Shown one piece after another: positions 26,971 to 34,809 of a DNA stretch of 64,000 bases (its first letter is position 1; every line of letters begins with the position of its first letter). The stretch spans positions 186,001 through 250,000 of the forward strand of contig CAVQJU010000010.1 in NCBI GenBank assembly GCA_963712905.1, read 5' to 3'. The position numbers and the translations under genes were made by a program. The stretch is from CAVQJU01 sp963712905 (GTDB lineage Bacteria; Acidobacteriota; Vicinamibacteria; Vicinamibacterales; CAVVIG01). A model generated the notes under the pieces. That model searched no databases. It saw nothing but the letters and a program-made list of their open reading frames with translations, and was not told the DNA's origin.

Positions 26971-28167
26971 ATGATCATCACTGACTTCGGCGACCTGATC
27001 GCGGAGCGGATGCGCGTCGAGCATCGCGCGCTCGCGGCGCGATGGTTCGCGAGACTCCTCGACCTGCTGCCCGTGGACGCGCGCGAGGTCTTCCCGACCG
27101 AAAACCTCCTCGATCACGTGCCTTCGCTGATCCTGGAGATCAGCGGCTATGTGGCCGACCCCGAGGAAGGCGCCATCGCGGCCAACACGTCCATCCTCGA
27201 CAAAGCGCGCGAGCTCGGCGCGCTCCGGTTCTCCCAGCGCGCCTCGCTGCACCAGCTCCTGCGCGAGTACCAGCTGCTCAGCGCCATCCTGGTCACGTTC
27301 GTCCAGGAGGAGATCGCCCGGCTCGACACCCCGCCGCCGGCAGCGGCTACCGTCCGCGTGATCGCCCGGCTGCACGACGCCACGAACGTGCTCTCGCAGT
27401 CGACCGTCGAGTCGTTCGTCGCGCTCTACACGCAGACGATCGCCGAACAGGCCCAGCGGCTCGAACAGTTCACGCGCATGGCGGCGCACGAGTGGCGTCA
27501 GCAGCTTGGCGCGCTGCAGGTCGGCGTCAACCTGCTGAGCGTGGCACGGCTGGATCCGGCCCGGTCGCAGCGCACGCTGGACGCGCTCGGCCGGAGCGTG
27601 ACGCATCTCGTGGAGCTGACGCACAAACTCGAAGCGGTCGCCCGGATGCGGGATGGCGGAGACAGCGCGGTCGTGCAGGACGTCTCGGTCGCAATGGTGG
27701 TCGAGGAGGCGGCGCGCCAGCTGCGCGAAATGGCCGAGGCCCGGGACGTGGAGATTCGCGTCGGCGAGTCGCTGCCGACGATGAAAGTCGACGTGGGCCG
27801 GCTCGAGCTGGCGTTCGTGAACCTGCTGTCGAACGCGATTAAGTACTCGGATGCCGACAAGCCGTCGCGCTACGTCGAAGTGTCAGGAGAGCGCGACGAC
27901 GGGTTTCACCGGATCCTCGTGCGAGACAACGGCATCGGCATTCCCACCGAGGCGCTGAAGACGATCTTCAAACGGTTCACACGGGCGCACGCCGACCGCG
28001 CGGACCTCTCGCACGTCTCCGGCATCGGGCTTGGACTGGCCATCGTGGACGACTGCGTGCGGTCGATCGGCGGCATCATCGAGGTGGAGTCCGACGAAGG
28101 CGCCGGTACCACCTTCGTCCTCCGTCTGCCTCTCGCCCCGCCGCCGGGCGGCGGTGCCCGCCTCTAG
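26971..28167 (+). CDS. Soluble histidine kinase with RsbRD-like N-terminal domain
   Basis: The 398-residue protein has no membrane segment. Residues 1-150 are helical and contain DLIAERMRVEHRALAARWFARL, quoted in part, like the N-terminal domain of RsbR-type stress proteins. The H-box is MAAHEWRQQLGALQVG, an unusual variant of the HELRTPL motif with W and QQ. The ATPase domain is complete: NLLSNAIKYSD, DNGIGIP and GIGLGLAIVDD. No response regulator gene is adjacent. ATG 26971 is preferred to the GTG three bases upstream. Its stop shares the bases CTAG with the stop of the convergent ArfB-like gene. Confidence 0.88.
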   Translation: MIITDFGDLIAERMRVEHRALAARWFARLLDLLPVDAREVFPTENLLDHVPSLILEISGYVADPEEGAIAANTSILDKARELGALRFSQRASLHQLLREYQLLSAILVTFVQEEIARLDTPPPAAATVRVIARLHDATNVLSQSTVESFVALYTQTIAEQAQRLEQFTRMAAHEWRQQLGALQVGVNLLSVARLDPARSQRTLDALGRSVTHLVELTHKLEAVARMRDGGDSAVVQDVSVAMVVEEAARQLREMAEARDVEIRVGESLPTMKVDVGRLELAFVNLLSNAIKYSDADKPSRYVEVSGERDDGFHRILVRDNGIGIPTEALKTIFKRFTRAHADRADLSHVSGIGLGLAIVDDCVRSIGGIIEVESDEGAGTTFVLRLPLAPPPGGGARL

Positions 28168-28583
28168 TCGTCGCCCGGACCCGATCGTCGAGCCGACTTG
28201 ACGGCGCTCCGCAGCCGCTTCGATGCGACCCGGTCCAGCCGCTCGCGCTTGCGGGGTTTCGTCGGCTTCCGTCTCTTCGGCGGCGTGAAGGCGCTCTCGA
28301 GCAGCACGGCCAGCCGCTCGCGCGCGGCCTTGCGATTTTGCGCCTGCGAGATATGCACGCGGCTGACCACGACGAGCACGCCGTCGTTGGTGACGCCCTT
28401 GCCGGCCAGCACGATTAATCGATCCAGCACGTCCGGCGGCAGGGAGAGCGGTTTCAGATCGAGGCGGAGCTCGACCGCGGTCGCCTCCTTGTGAAGATTC
28501 CGGCCCCCCGGTCCCTGCGCGTGAACGAAACGCTCCTGGACCTGGCGGCGGTCGATTGAGATGCCATTGGTCGCGCGTATCAT
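28164..28583 (-). CDS. arfB: ArfB/YaeJ-like peptidyl-tRNA hydrolase with GGR in place of GGQ
   Basis: The 139-residue protein aligns with the RF-1-like rescue factor ArfB: ERFVHAQGPGGRNLHKEATA at the catalytic loop, QAQNRKAARERL in the middle and a basic tail PPKRRKPTKPRKRERL that in ArfB enters the mRNA channel of stalled ribosomes. The invariant Gln of GGQ is Arg (codon CGG instead of CAG), and the Asn of the following NVNK is retained only partly (NLHK). If the base is right, peptide release should be lost or altered. The start at ATG 28583 leaves 50 bases to the divergent synthetase gene. Confidence 0.82.
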   Translation of the reverse strand: MIRATNGISIDRRQVQERFVHAQGPGGRNLHKEATAVELRLDLKPLSLPPDVLDRLIVLAGKGVTNDGVLVVVSRVHISQAQNRKAARERLAVLLESAFTPPKRRKPTKPRKRERLDRVASKRLRSAVKSARRSGPGDD

Positions 28584-28633
28584 GATGAACACCACCTGCG
28601 GGTCGTCATGCAAGCCGATCGCCAGAAGGACAC

Positions 28634-31368
28634 ATGAAACATCCAGTGCCACCGTCGTCGCCCGTGGCCGACTCGGCTGACAGCCCACGCATCGTCCTCA
28701 AAGACGGGTCGGTGGCGACCGTCCGCGCCGCCACGAGCGCGGACGCTCCGGCAATGCGGCGATTCTTCCTGAACCTGTCGCCGGATTCCCGCTACCGCCG
28801 GTTCTTTACGGCCGGCGAACCTCCCGACGCGCTGATACAACGGCTTAGCGATTCGACCGATCCCGGCCGCAACCTGACCCTGATCGCCGAACGCTCGGTC
28901 GACGGGCAGGTGCGCATCGTCGCGGCGGCCTCCTACACGGCCATCACCGCTGAGGCGGCCGAGGCGGCTTTCGCCGTCGCCGACCAGTTTCAGGGGAGGG
29001 GCCTCGGGACGGCGCTGCTCGAGCGGCTGGCCGTGGCCGCAGCGGAAGCCGGCTTCCGAAGGTTCCAGGCGACCACGCTCGGGGACAACACGTCGATGCT
29101 TGAGGTGTTTCGGGATTCCGGGTTCGAGATTCGATCGAAATCCTCGGGCGGTTCGGTTGACGTCCAGCTCTCGATCGTTCCTTCGGCCGCAACGGTTTCC
29201 GCGGAGGAACGGCGCCAGCGCCTGGCGACAGCGGCATCGCTGCGCCCGCTGCTCGAGCCCCGCGCCGTGGCGGTCGTCGGCGCGTCGCGCGATCCGTCCA
29301 GCATCGGCCGCCGCGTGCTGGACGCCGTACTCGCCGGGTTCACGGGGAAGGTATACGCGGTCAACCCGCGAGCTGCCGAGGTCGCCGGCCTCTCGGCTTA
29401 CGCCAGCGCGCGGGAGCTGCCGGCGGACGTCGACCTCGCCGTGGTTGCCGTCCCGGCGCCCGCGGTCCTGGGGGTTGTGGACGACTGCGCCGCAGCCGGC
29501 GTGAAGTCGTTGATCGTCATCACGGCGGGCTTCGCGGAAGCAGGTCCCGATGGCCGGGCGCTGCAGGATCGGCTGACGGAAAAGGTCCGCAACTACGGGA
29601 TGCGAATGGTCGGGCCCAACTGCATGGGCCTCCTGAACGCGAACGCCGATGTCCGGCTGAACGCGTCGTTCTCGCCCATCATGCCGCCGGGCGGGCACGT
29701 CGGTCTGATGTCGCAAAGCGGAGCGCTGGGGATCGCCATCATCCAGCTGGCCATCGCGCGCCGGCTTGGCCTGTCCACATTCGTCAGCGCCGGCAATAAG
29801 GCCGATGTCTCGGGCAATGACCTGCTGGAATACTGGGAAGACGATCCGTCCACGCAGGTCATCCTCCTGTATCTCGAGTCGTTCGGAAACCCGCGCCGTT
29901 TCGCGCGCCTCGCGCGCCGCATCGCCCGGCAGAAGCCGATCGTCGCCGTCAAGTCGGGACGCACGCGGTCCGGCTCGCTCGCCGCCAGCAGCCACACGGC
30001 CGCGCTCGCAGCCAGCGACGTCGCCGTCGATGCGCTGTTTCACCAGTCCGGCGTCATCCGGGCCGACACGCTCGACGAGATGTTCGACATCGCGGCGTGC
30101 CTCGACATGCAGCCGCTGCCAGGCGGACGCCGCGTCGCCGTCGTCACCAATGCAGGCGGCCCGGGGATTCTTGCGGCTGATGCCTGCGAGGCGGCGGGCC
30201 TGACACTGCCGAATTGTCGCCAGCCACGCGGGCCCAGGTGATCGCTTGTCTGCCCGACATGGCCAGCTGCCGGAACCCCGTCGACATGATCGCATCGGCT
30301 GGACCGGTCGAGTACGAGCGCACGATCCAGGCGCTGCTCGCGGCTCCGGAGATCGATGCCCTGCTCATCATCTTCACGCCGGTCGAAGCCGGACGCACAC
30401 CGGATGTGCTGCAGGCGATCTGCCGGGGCGTCGCTGCTGGACGGAGCTCCATCGGCAGCATCAAGCCCGTCCTCGCCTGCATTCTGGCCGACGCGGGACA
30501 TGCCATCCCGCTCGAAACCGGCGGCGAGCGGATTCCGGCGTTCGTCTTCCCGGAAAATGCGGCGCGGGCGCTCGGCAAGATCGCCACCTACGCCGAGTGG
30601 CGCGGCCAGCCGCCTGCGCTGTTCTGGGGATTCGACGACATCCGCGTCGACGATGCGCGCGAGGTCTGCCGCGAAGCCGTCGCCGCCAGGGGCGACACCT
30701 GGCTGACCGACGACGAGATGCGGCGGGTGCTCGAGGCGTTCGCGCTGCCCGTCGCGCCGGGCGGCGTGGCGAAAACAGCCGACGAGGCAGCGGCCTTCGC
30801 GAACGCGATCGGATTTCCGGTCGCGGCGAAAATCAGCGCGTCACGCCTGACGCACAAGACTGACATCGGGGGCGTGAAGCTGCATCTGTCGGACGCGAGC
30901 GCCGTCCGCCAGGCGTTCGACGATATCACCGGCGCCGCCCGTCGAACCCTCCCGCCGGAGGCCATCGTCGGCGTGCTCATTCAGACGATGGTTGCCGGCG
31001 GCGTCGAGACGATGATGGGGATTGCCCAGGATCCGCTTTTCGGGCCGGTCATCGCCTTCGGCCTCGGCGGCATTCACGTCGAGGTGCTCGGCGACGTGCG
31101 ATTCCGCCTCGCGCCGCTGACCGATCGGGACGTCGACGAGCTTCTTCACGAGATCAAAGGCTTCCGGCTGCTGCAGGGGTATCGGGGTCACCCCGCCGCA
31201 GACATCGAGGCCCTGCGCGACCTCCTGCTGCGCCTCTCGCGACTCGCCGACGGCATTCCCGAGATCGCGGAACTCGACCTGAACCCCGTGATCGCCCTGC
31301 CGCCCGGTTCCGGCTGCCGCATCGTCGACGCGCGAATACGGGTCAAGGCGGCCAGACGAATGTTCTAG
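28634..31368 (+). CDS. GNAT acetyltransferase fused to ADP-forming acyl-CoA synthetase (frame break near 30213)
   Basis: One gene of about 910 residues in two frames. Residues 1-185 form a GNAT domain (QFQGRGLGTALLERL is the acetyl-CoA loop). Then come a CoA-binding domain (AVVGASRDPSSIGRRVLDAV), succinyl-CoA-ligase-like domains with the phosphohistidine segment SSHTAALA, and in the second frame an ATP-grasp domain (FPVAAKISASRLTHKTDIGGV). The shift lies at CCGAATTGTCG; adding one G gives P-E-L-S and rejoins the reading frame, so I treat it as a one-base sequence error. Proteins of this order include the lysine acetyltransferase Pat/PatZ. The final bases share CTAG with the OsmC gene. Confidence 0.88.
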
Positions 31369-31835
31369 GCCGCCGGAACCACGCTGGCGACGGGCACTTC
31401 GCCTTCGACCCGCACGTCCACCGCGACATGCACGAGAGCCTTGAGCGAGTTCGAGATCAAGCAGCCCTCTTCGGCGCGGGCCAGGAGGCGCCTGGCCTGA
31501 TCGACGTCGGTTCCGGACGGCACCGTCAGTCGGGCCTTGATGGAAAACGCCGTGAACTGCGCGACGCGGTCGACGCGGTCGAGCGTGCCCGAGGCGTCGC
31601 ACCTCAACGAGAGCCACGGCAACTTCGAAACCCTGGCGATGGCGCGGAATGTCAGCACGAAGCAATCCGCGACTGCCGCGACCACGAGTGTCTCCGGCGA
31701 CCAGCGATCGCCCGGGCCGTCGAACTCGGCGGGCGCCGCCGTGCGGAGGGCCTCGAGCCGCCCGCTATCGAGTTGAATGTCGCCAGCGGGGCCGCCGGTG
31801 GCGACTGCTGCGTAGTGGTGGGGAAATTCTCGCAT
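31365..31835 (-). CDS. OsmC/Ohr family peroxiredoxin-like protein
   Basis: The 156-residue protein has the OsmC fold with both redox cysteines, in VADCFVLTFR and EEGCLISNS, and the substrate segment RWSPETLVVAAVADC. It would reduce organic hydroperoxides in the cytoplasm. The start at ATG 31835 has AGAGGA 8 bases upstream. Convergent with the synthetase gene and divergent from the membrane protein gene. Confidence 0.88.
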   Translation of the reverse strand: MREFPHHYAAVATGGPAGDIQLDSGRLEALRTAAPAEFDGPGDRWSPETLVVAAVADCFVLTFRAIARVSKLPWLSLRCDASGTLDRVDRVAQFTAFSIKARLTVPSGTDVDQARRLLARAEEGCLISNSLKALVHVAVDVRVEGEVPVASVVPAA

Positions 31836-32017
31836 CGCTGTCCTCTCCGGCGCGCGCAAATTCGCGTGCGCCGTGAACGTATGCGAACGGCGCGCCGTCA
31901 GCGCGCGGGCATTTCCGTGCGCCGGCGTGCCGGATTGCCGGCGGCGGCGCCGATCCGACATGGCACAACGCGTGCTCTTCCATACTCCGAAGCAACAGCC
32001 ACTGAGGGGGAGACGCC

Positions 32018-32569
32018 ATGAGAACGACATTCTTCCATCGGCTCGTCGGCGCCGCCGCGCTGGATGCCGCCACGTACGAAGAAGTGGAAGCCGACCGGTC
32101 GGCGACGCCGCAGGCTCTCGCGATCGTGGTGTTCTCGAGCCTGGCCGCGGGCATCGGCGCGAAGGGCATCAGCGGCGGCCCCGCGACTCTGACGTTTTTC
32201 GCAGGCGCCAGTGTGATCGCCCTGCTGGCGTGGGCGACGTGGGCGCTCGTCATGCTGGAAATTGGCGGGCGGATCCTGCCGACGAAAGACACGCGCGTAG
32301 ACGTCGGCGAGCTGCTGCGCACGCTCGGCTTCGCGGCCACTCCCGGGCTCATTCAAGTGTTTGGCGTGCTGCCCGGTGCGATGGTGCCGGCGTTTGCTCT
32401 CGCCATCGTCTGGACTATCGCCGCGACGGTCGTCGCGGTCAGGCAGGCGCTGGACTACACGAGCACGGCCCGTGCGATTGCCGTTTGCATGCTCGGCTGG
32501 ATCATCTCGCTGTCGTTCGCAATCGTGCTGGGCGTGCTGTTTGGCCCCACGTTGTCGGGCCTGCCATAA
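32018..32569 (+). CDS. Yip1-family-like integral membrane protein
   Basis: The 183-residue product has five hydrophobic segments and starts FFHRLVGAAALDAATYEEVEAD, quoted as RLVGAAALDAATYEEVEAD, then ALAIVVFSSLAAGIGA. The layout, with the central LLRTLGFAATPGLIQVFGVL, is that of Yip1/YckC-like bacterial membrane proteins of unknown function. GGGGGA lies upstream of the ATG. Confidence 0.75.
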   Translation: MRTTFFHRLVGAAALDAATYEEVEADRSATPQALAIVVFSSLAAGIGAKGISGGPATLTFFAGASVIALLAWATWALVMLEIGGRILPTKDTRVDVGELLRTLGFAATPGLIQVFGVLPGAMVPAFALAIVWTIAATVVAVRQALDYTSTARAIAVCMLGWIISLSFAIVLGVLFGPTLSGLP

Positions 32570-32592
32570 CGTCGGCTGAAAGGACTTGCGCC

Positions 32593-32688
32593 ATGTTCAC
32601 TGCTTACGTCGTTGCCGTATTCGCGATGCTCTTGTCGGCCTGTGCCGCGCTGGCGCTCTTCAACTTTGTGGGCCATCTGGACGGCTGA
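32593..32688 (+). CDS. Possible 31-residue membrane peptide
   Basis: ATG 32593 opens a 31-codon frame with one hydrophobic helix (AYVVAVFAMLLSACAALAL) and a soluble tail GHLDG. AGGA lies 8 bases upstream, and the gap to the previous gene is 23 bases. It is too short to identify; the ribosome site and clean helix are the only support. Confidence 0.4.
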   Translation: MFTAYVVAVFAMLLSACAALALFNFVGHLDG

Positions 32689-32696
32689 CGGGTACC

Positions 32697-32743
32697 GCGG
32701 GGCTTTCAGGCCCGCGGTGGCGGCCCTGAAAGGGCCGCCCTAC
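32697..32743. repeat. Double-hairpin REP-like element overlapping the stop of the sigma-54 regulator gene
   Basis: A first palindrome, CCGCGGG with GCCCGCGG around the TTTCA loop, is followed by GGCGGCCCT-GAA-AGGGCCGCC and the foot CTAC (32740-32743). The right half is identical to halves of the elements at 12150 and 47216. The left GTAG foot has decayed to GGTAC. The complement of CTA is the TAG stop of the minus-strand regulator gene. Confidence 0.72.
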
Positions 32744-34104
32744 GCCGAAGGCGTCCGTTCGAGCTTGAACTTCTCGATCCGGTAGCGGATCTGATCGCGG
32801 TTGAGGCCGAGCAGCGTGGCGGCGCGCGTCTGGTTCCAGCCGCTTCGATCGAGCGCCTGGACGACGAGCGAGCGCTCGAGCTGATCGAGATCGATACCGT
32901 TGGGCGGCAGCTCGACGCCCTCGGTGAGGCTGCGCGCTTCCGTCATCATCGGGAAGTCGGCGGTGGTGAGGACCTTGCCCTCGCCCAGCAGCATCGCGCG
33001 TTCGACGGCGTTGCGCAGTTCGCGGATGTTGCCAGGCCAGCCGTACGTCTGGAGCCGGGCGACCGCATCCGGTGCGATGCCCTCGACACGCTTCTTGAAT
33101 TCCGTGTTGTACGAGTCGATGTAGTAGTCGAGCAGCAACGGGATGTCTTTGGCTCGCTCGCGAAGCGGCGGCAGCGCGATGGGGACGACGTTGAGCCGGT
33201 AGTAGAGGTCCTCCCGGAAACGCCTCTGCCGGACTTCCTCTTCGAGCTTGCGGTTGGTGGCCGCGATCACGCGCACGTCCACGTGGATGTCGGCGGACCC
33301 GCCAACCCGCCTGAACGTCCGCTCTTCGAGGAACCGCAGCAGCTTGGCCTGAAGGGCCGGCACCATCTCGCCGATTTCGTCGAGAAACACTGTGCCGCCG
33401 TCCGCGGTCTCGAACAATCCCCGCTTCTGGCGATCCGCGCCGGTGAACGCGCCGCGTTCGTGCCCGAACAGCTCGCTCTCGAGCAGGTTCTCGGGCAGCG
33501 CCGAGCAGGTGATGTTCATGAACGGCTTCGCCGCGCGGTCGCTGGTGAAGTGAATGACCTTGGCGGCGAGATCCTTGCCGGTGCCGCTCTCGCCCGTGAG
33601 GAGCACGGTCGAGGCCGGGCCGGAGGCGATCTTCTTGAGCAGCGCCCGGACGTGCGCCATCGCGTCGCTGTCGCCGACGATGCGATCGAGGCTGTACGGC
33701 TGCGCCTGCGCGCTCCGCAGCGTGCGCACTTCGCGGCGCAGCCGCGTCGTCTCGAGCGCCTTCTCGACGAGGAGCGCGATCTCGTCGAGGTTGAACGGCT
33801 TGTTGGCGTAGTGGTACGCGCCCTGCTTCATCGCCTGGACGGCCGTATCGACGCTCGTGTCGGCCGTGAGGAGGATGACGAGGGCGTCGGGGTCGGCGCT
33901 CTTCATCCGCCGCAGGACGTCGAGGCCATCGCCGTCCGGCAGCTTGTAATCGAGCAGGACGAGGTCCACGCCCTCACGAAAGCGCTCGAGCGCTTCGGCG
34001 GCGGTTGCGGCTTCGAGGACGCGATAACCGTCATCGCCCAGCCGGCTGGTAAGGGACCATCGAATGAGCTGTTCATCGTCAACGACGAGCACTGTGGCGC
34101 GCAT
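32740..34104 (-). CDS. NtrC-family sigma-54-dependent response regulator
   Basis: The 454-residue protein has a receiver domain (VLVVDDEQLIRWSL, phospho-acceptor in LVLLDYKLPDGDG, K in ANKPFNLDE), a sigma-54 AAA+ domain (Walker A GESGTGKDLAA, the sigma-54 loop GAFTGAD, Walker B GGTVFLDEIGEM, GWPGNIRELRN) and a Fis-type helix-turn-helix (WNQTRAATLLGLNRDQIRYRI). It activates sigma-54 promoters when phosphorylated. No cognate kinase gene is adjacent. The start at 34104 (MRATVLVVDDE) is supported by GAGG; an ATG at 34113 is an alternative. Confidence 0.95.
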   Translation of the reverse strand: MRATVLVVDDEQLIRWSLTSRLGDDGYRVLEAATAAEALERFREGVDLVLLDYKLPDGDGLDVLRRMKSADPDALVILLTADTSVDTAVQAMKQGAYHYANKPFNLDEIALLVEKALETTRLRREVRTLRSAQAQPYSLDRIVGDSDAMAHVRALLKKIASGPASTVLLTGESGTGKDLAAKVIHFTSDRAAKPFMNITCSALPENLLESELFGHERGAFTGADRQKRGLFETADGGTVFLDEIGEMVPALQAKLLRFLEERTFRRVGGSADIHVDVRVIAATNRKLEEEVRQRRFREDLYYRLNVVPIALPPLRERAKDIPLLLDYYIDSYNTEFKKRVEGIAPDAVARLQTYGWPGNIRELRNAVERAMLLGEGKVLTTADFPMMTEARSLTEGVELPPNGIDLDQLERSLVVQALDRSGWNQTRAATLLGLNRDQIRYRIEKFKLERTPSA

Positions 34105-34244
34105 AGGCCTCATGAGTATACCGACAGAGACCCGGCGGACGCCCTGCATGGAAAACCGGACGCTCGCTCATGGCAGCGGGGCCCTCCCCGCCGTAGTCTT
34201 GGTGGGCCGGGCAATCAGGCCCCGGCGGAATCTAAGGAGTTCGT

Positions 34245-34809
34245 ATGACGACCGCAGTGCGTGAATCGGGAATCACCCAGACCCCCTCAACCGGGACCCT
34301 GGCTCAGGCGTTGGCCGAGCGGCTGGAGAAGGGCGCCCAGGCGCTGGTGACGCTGGCGAGCGGCCTCACGGAGTCGCAGTGGCAGGCCCGAATCCCGCAC
34401 GATGGGCGCCCGATCGGCGTCGTCGTGCACCACGTCGCAAACATGTACCCGCTCGAAATCCAGCTGGCGCAGGCGATGGCGGCAGGCAAGGCCATCGAAG
34501 GCGTCTTCTGGGACAACGTGCACGAGATCAACGCGAAGCACGCGGCGGAGAACGGCGGCGTGACGAAGGAAACCGCGATCGACCTGCTCAACCGCAACAG
34601 CGCCGCCGCGGCGGCAGCGATCCGGGCGCTCTCCGACGAGCAGCTCGCCACGGCGGTTCCCGTATCGCTCTATGGCGATGCCCCGCTCACCTGCCAGTTC
34701 ATGCTGGAGGATCACGCCGTGCGCCACAGCTATCACCACCTCGCCAAGATACGAGGTGCTCGGCCGAGACGAGTCTCGGCCTGTAGTCAGTCAGGGACTG
34801 GTGGTGTAG
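34245..34809 (+). CDS. DinB-superfamily protein (frame break near 34757)
   Basis: The first 170 residues form a DinB-like four-helix bundle with IGVVVHHVANMYPLEIQLAQ near residue 60 (quoted at its limit) and HAVRHSYHHLAKIR near the end, giving the His metal ligands. After AKIR the frame runs into Arg-rich noise over the opposite gene. A single missing base at about 34757 would give KIREVLGRDESRPVV and a stop at 34809. DinB proteins are often thiol-dependent metalloenzymes; the substrate here is unknown. The 3' end then overlaps the convergent CHAT gene by 19 bases. Confidence 0.78.

Noticed and set aside
30200..30230. Programmed frameshift in the acyl-CoA synthetase gene
   Set aside because: There is no slippery heptamer or following structure, and one added base restores a family-like P-E-L-S joint; an error is simpler.
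34170..34194. GCGGGG-CCCT-CCCCGC hairpin with GTAG nearby as a REP-like element
   Set aside because: The GTAG is on the wrong side and no CTAC matches it; short stem in GC-rich DNA.
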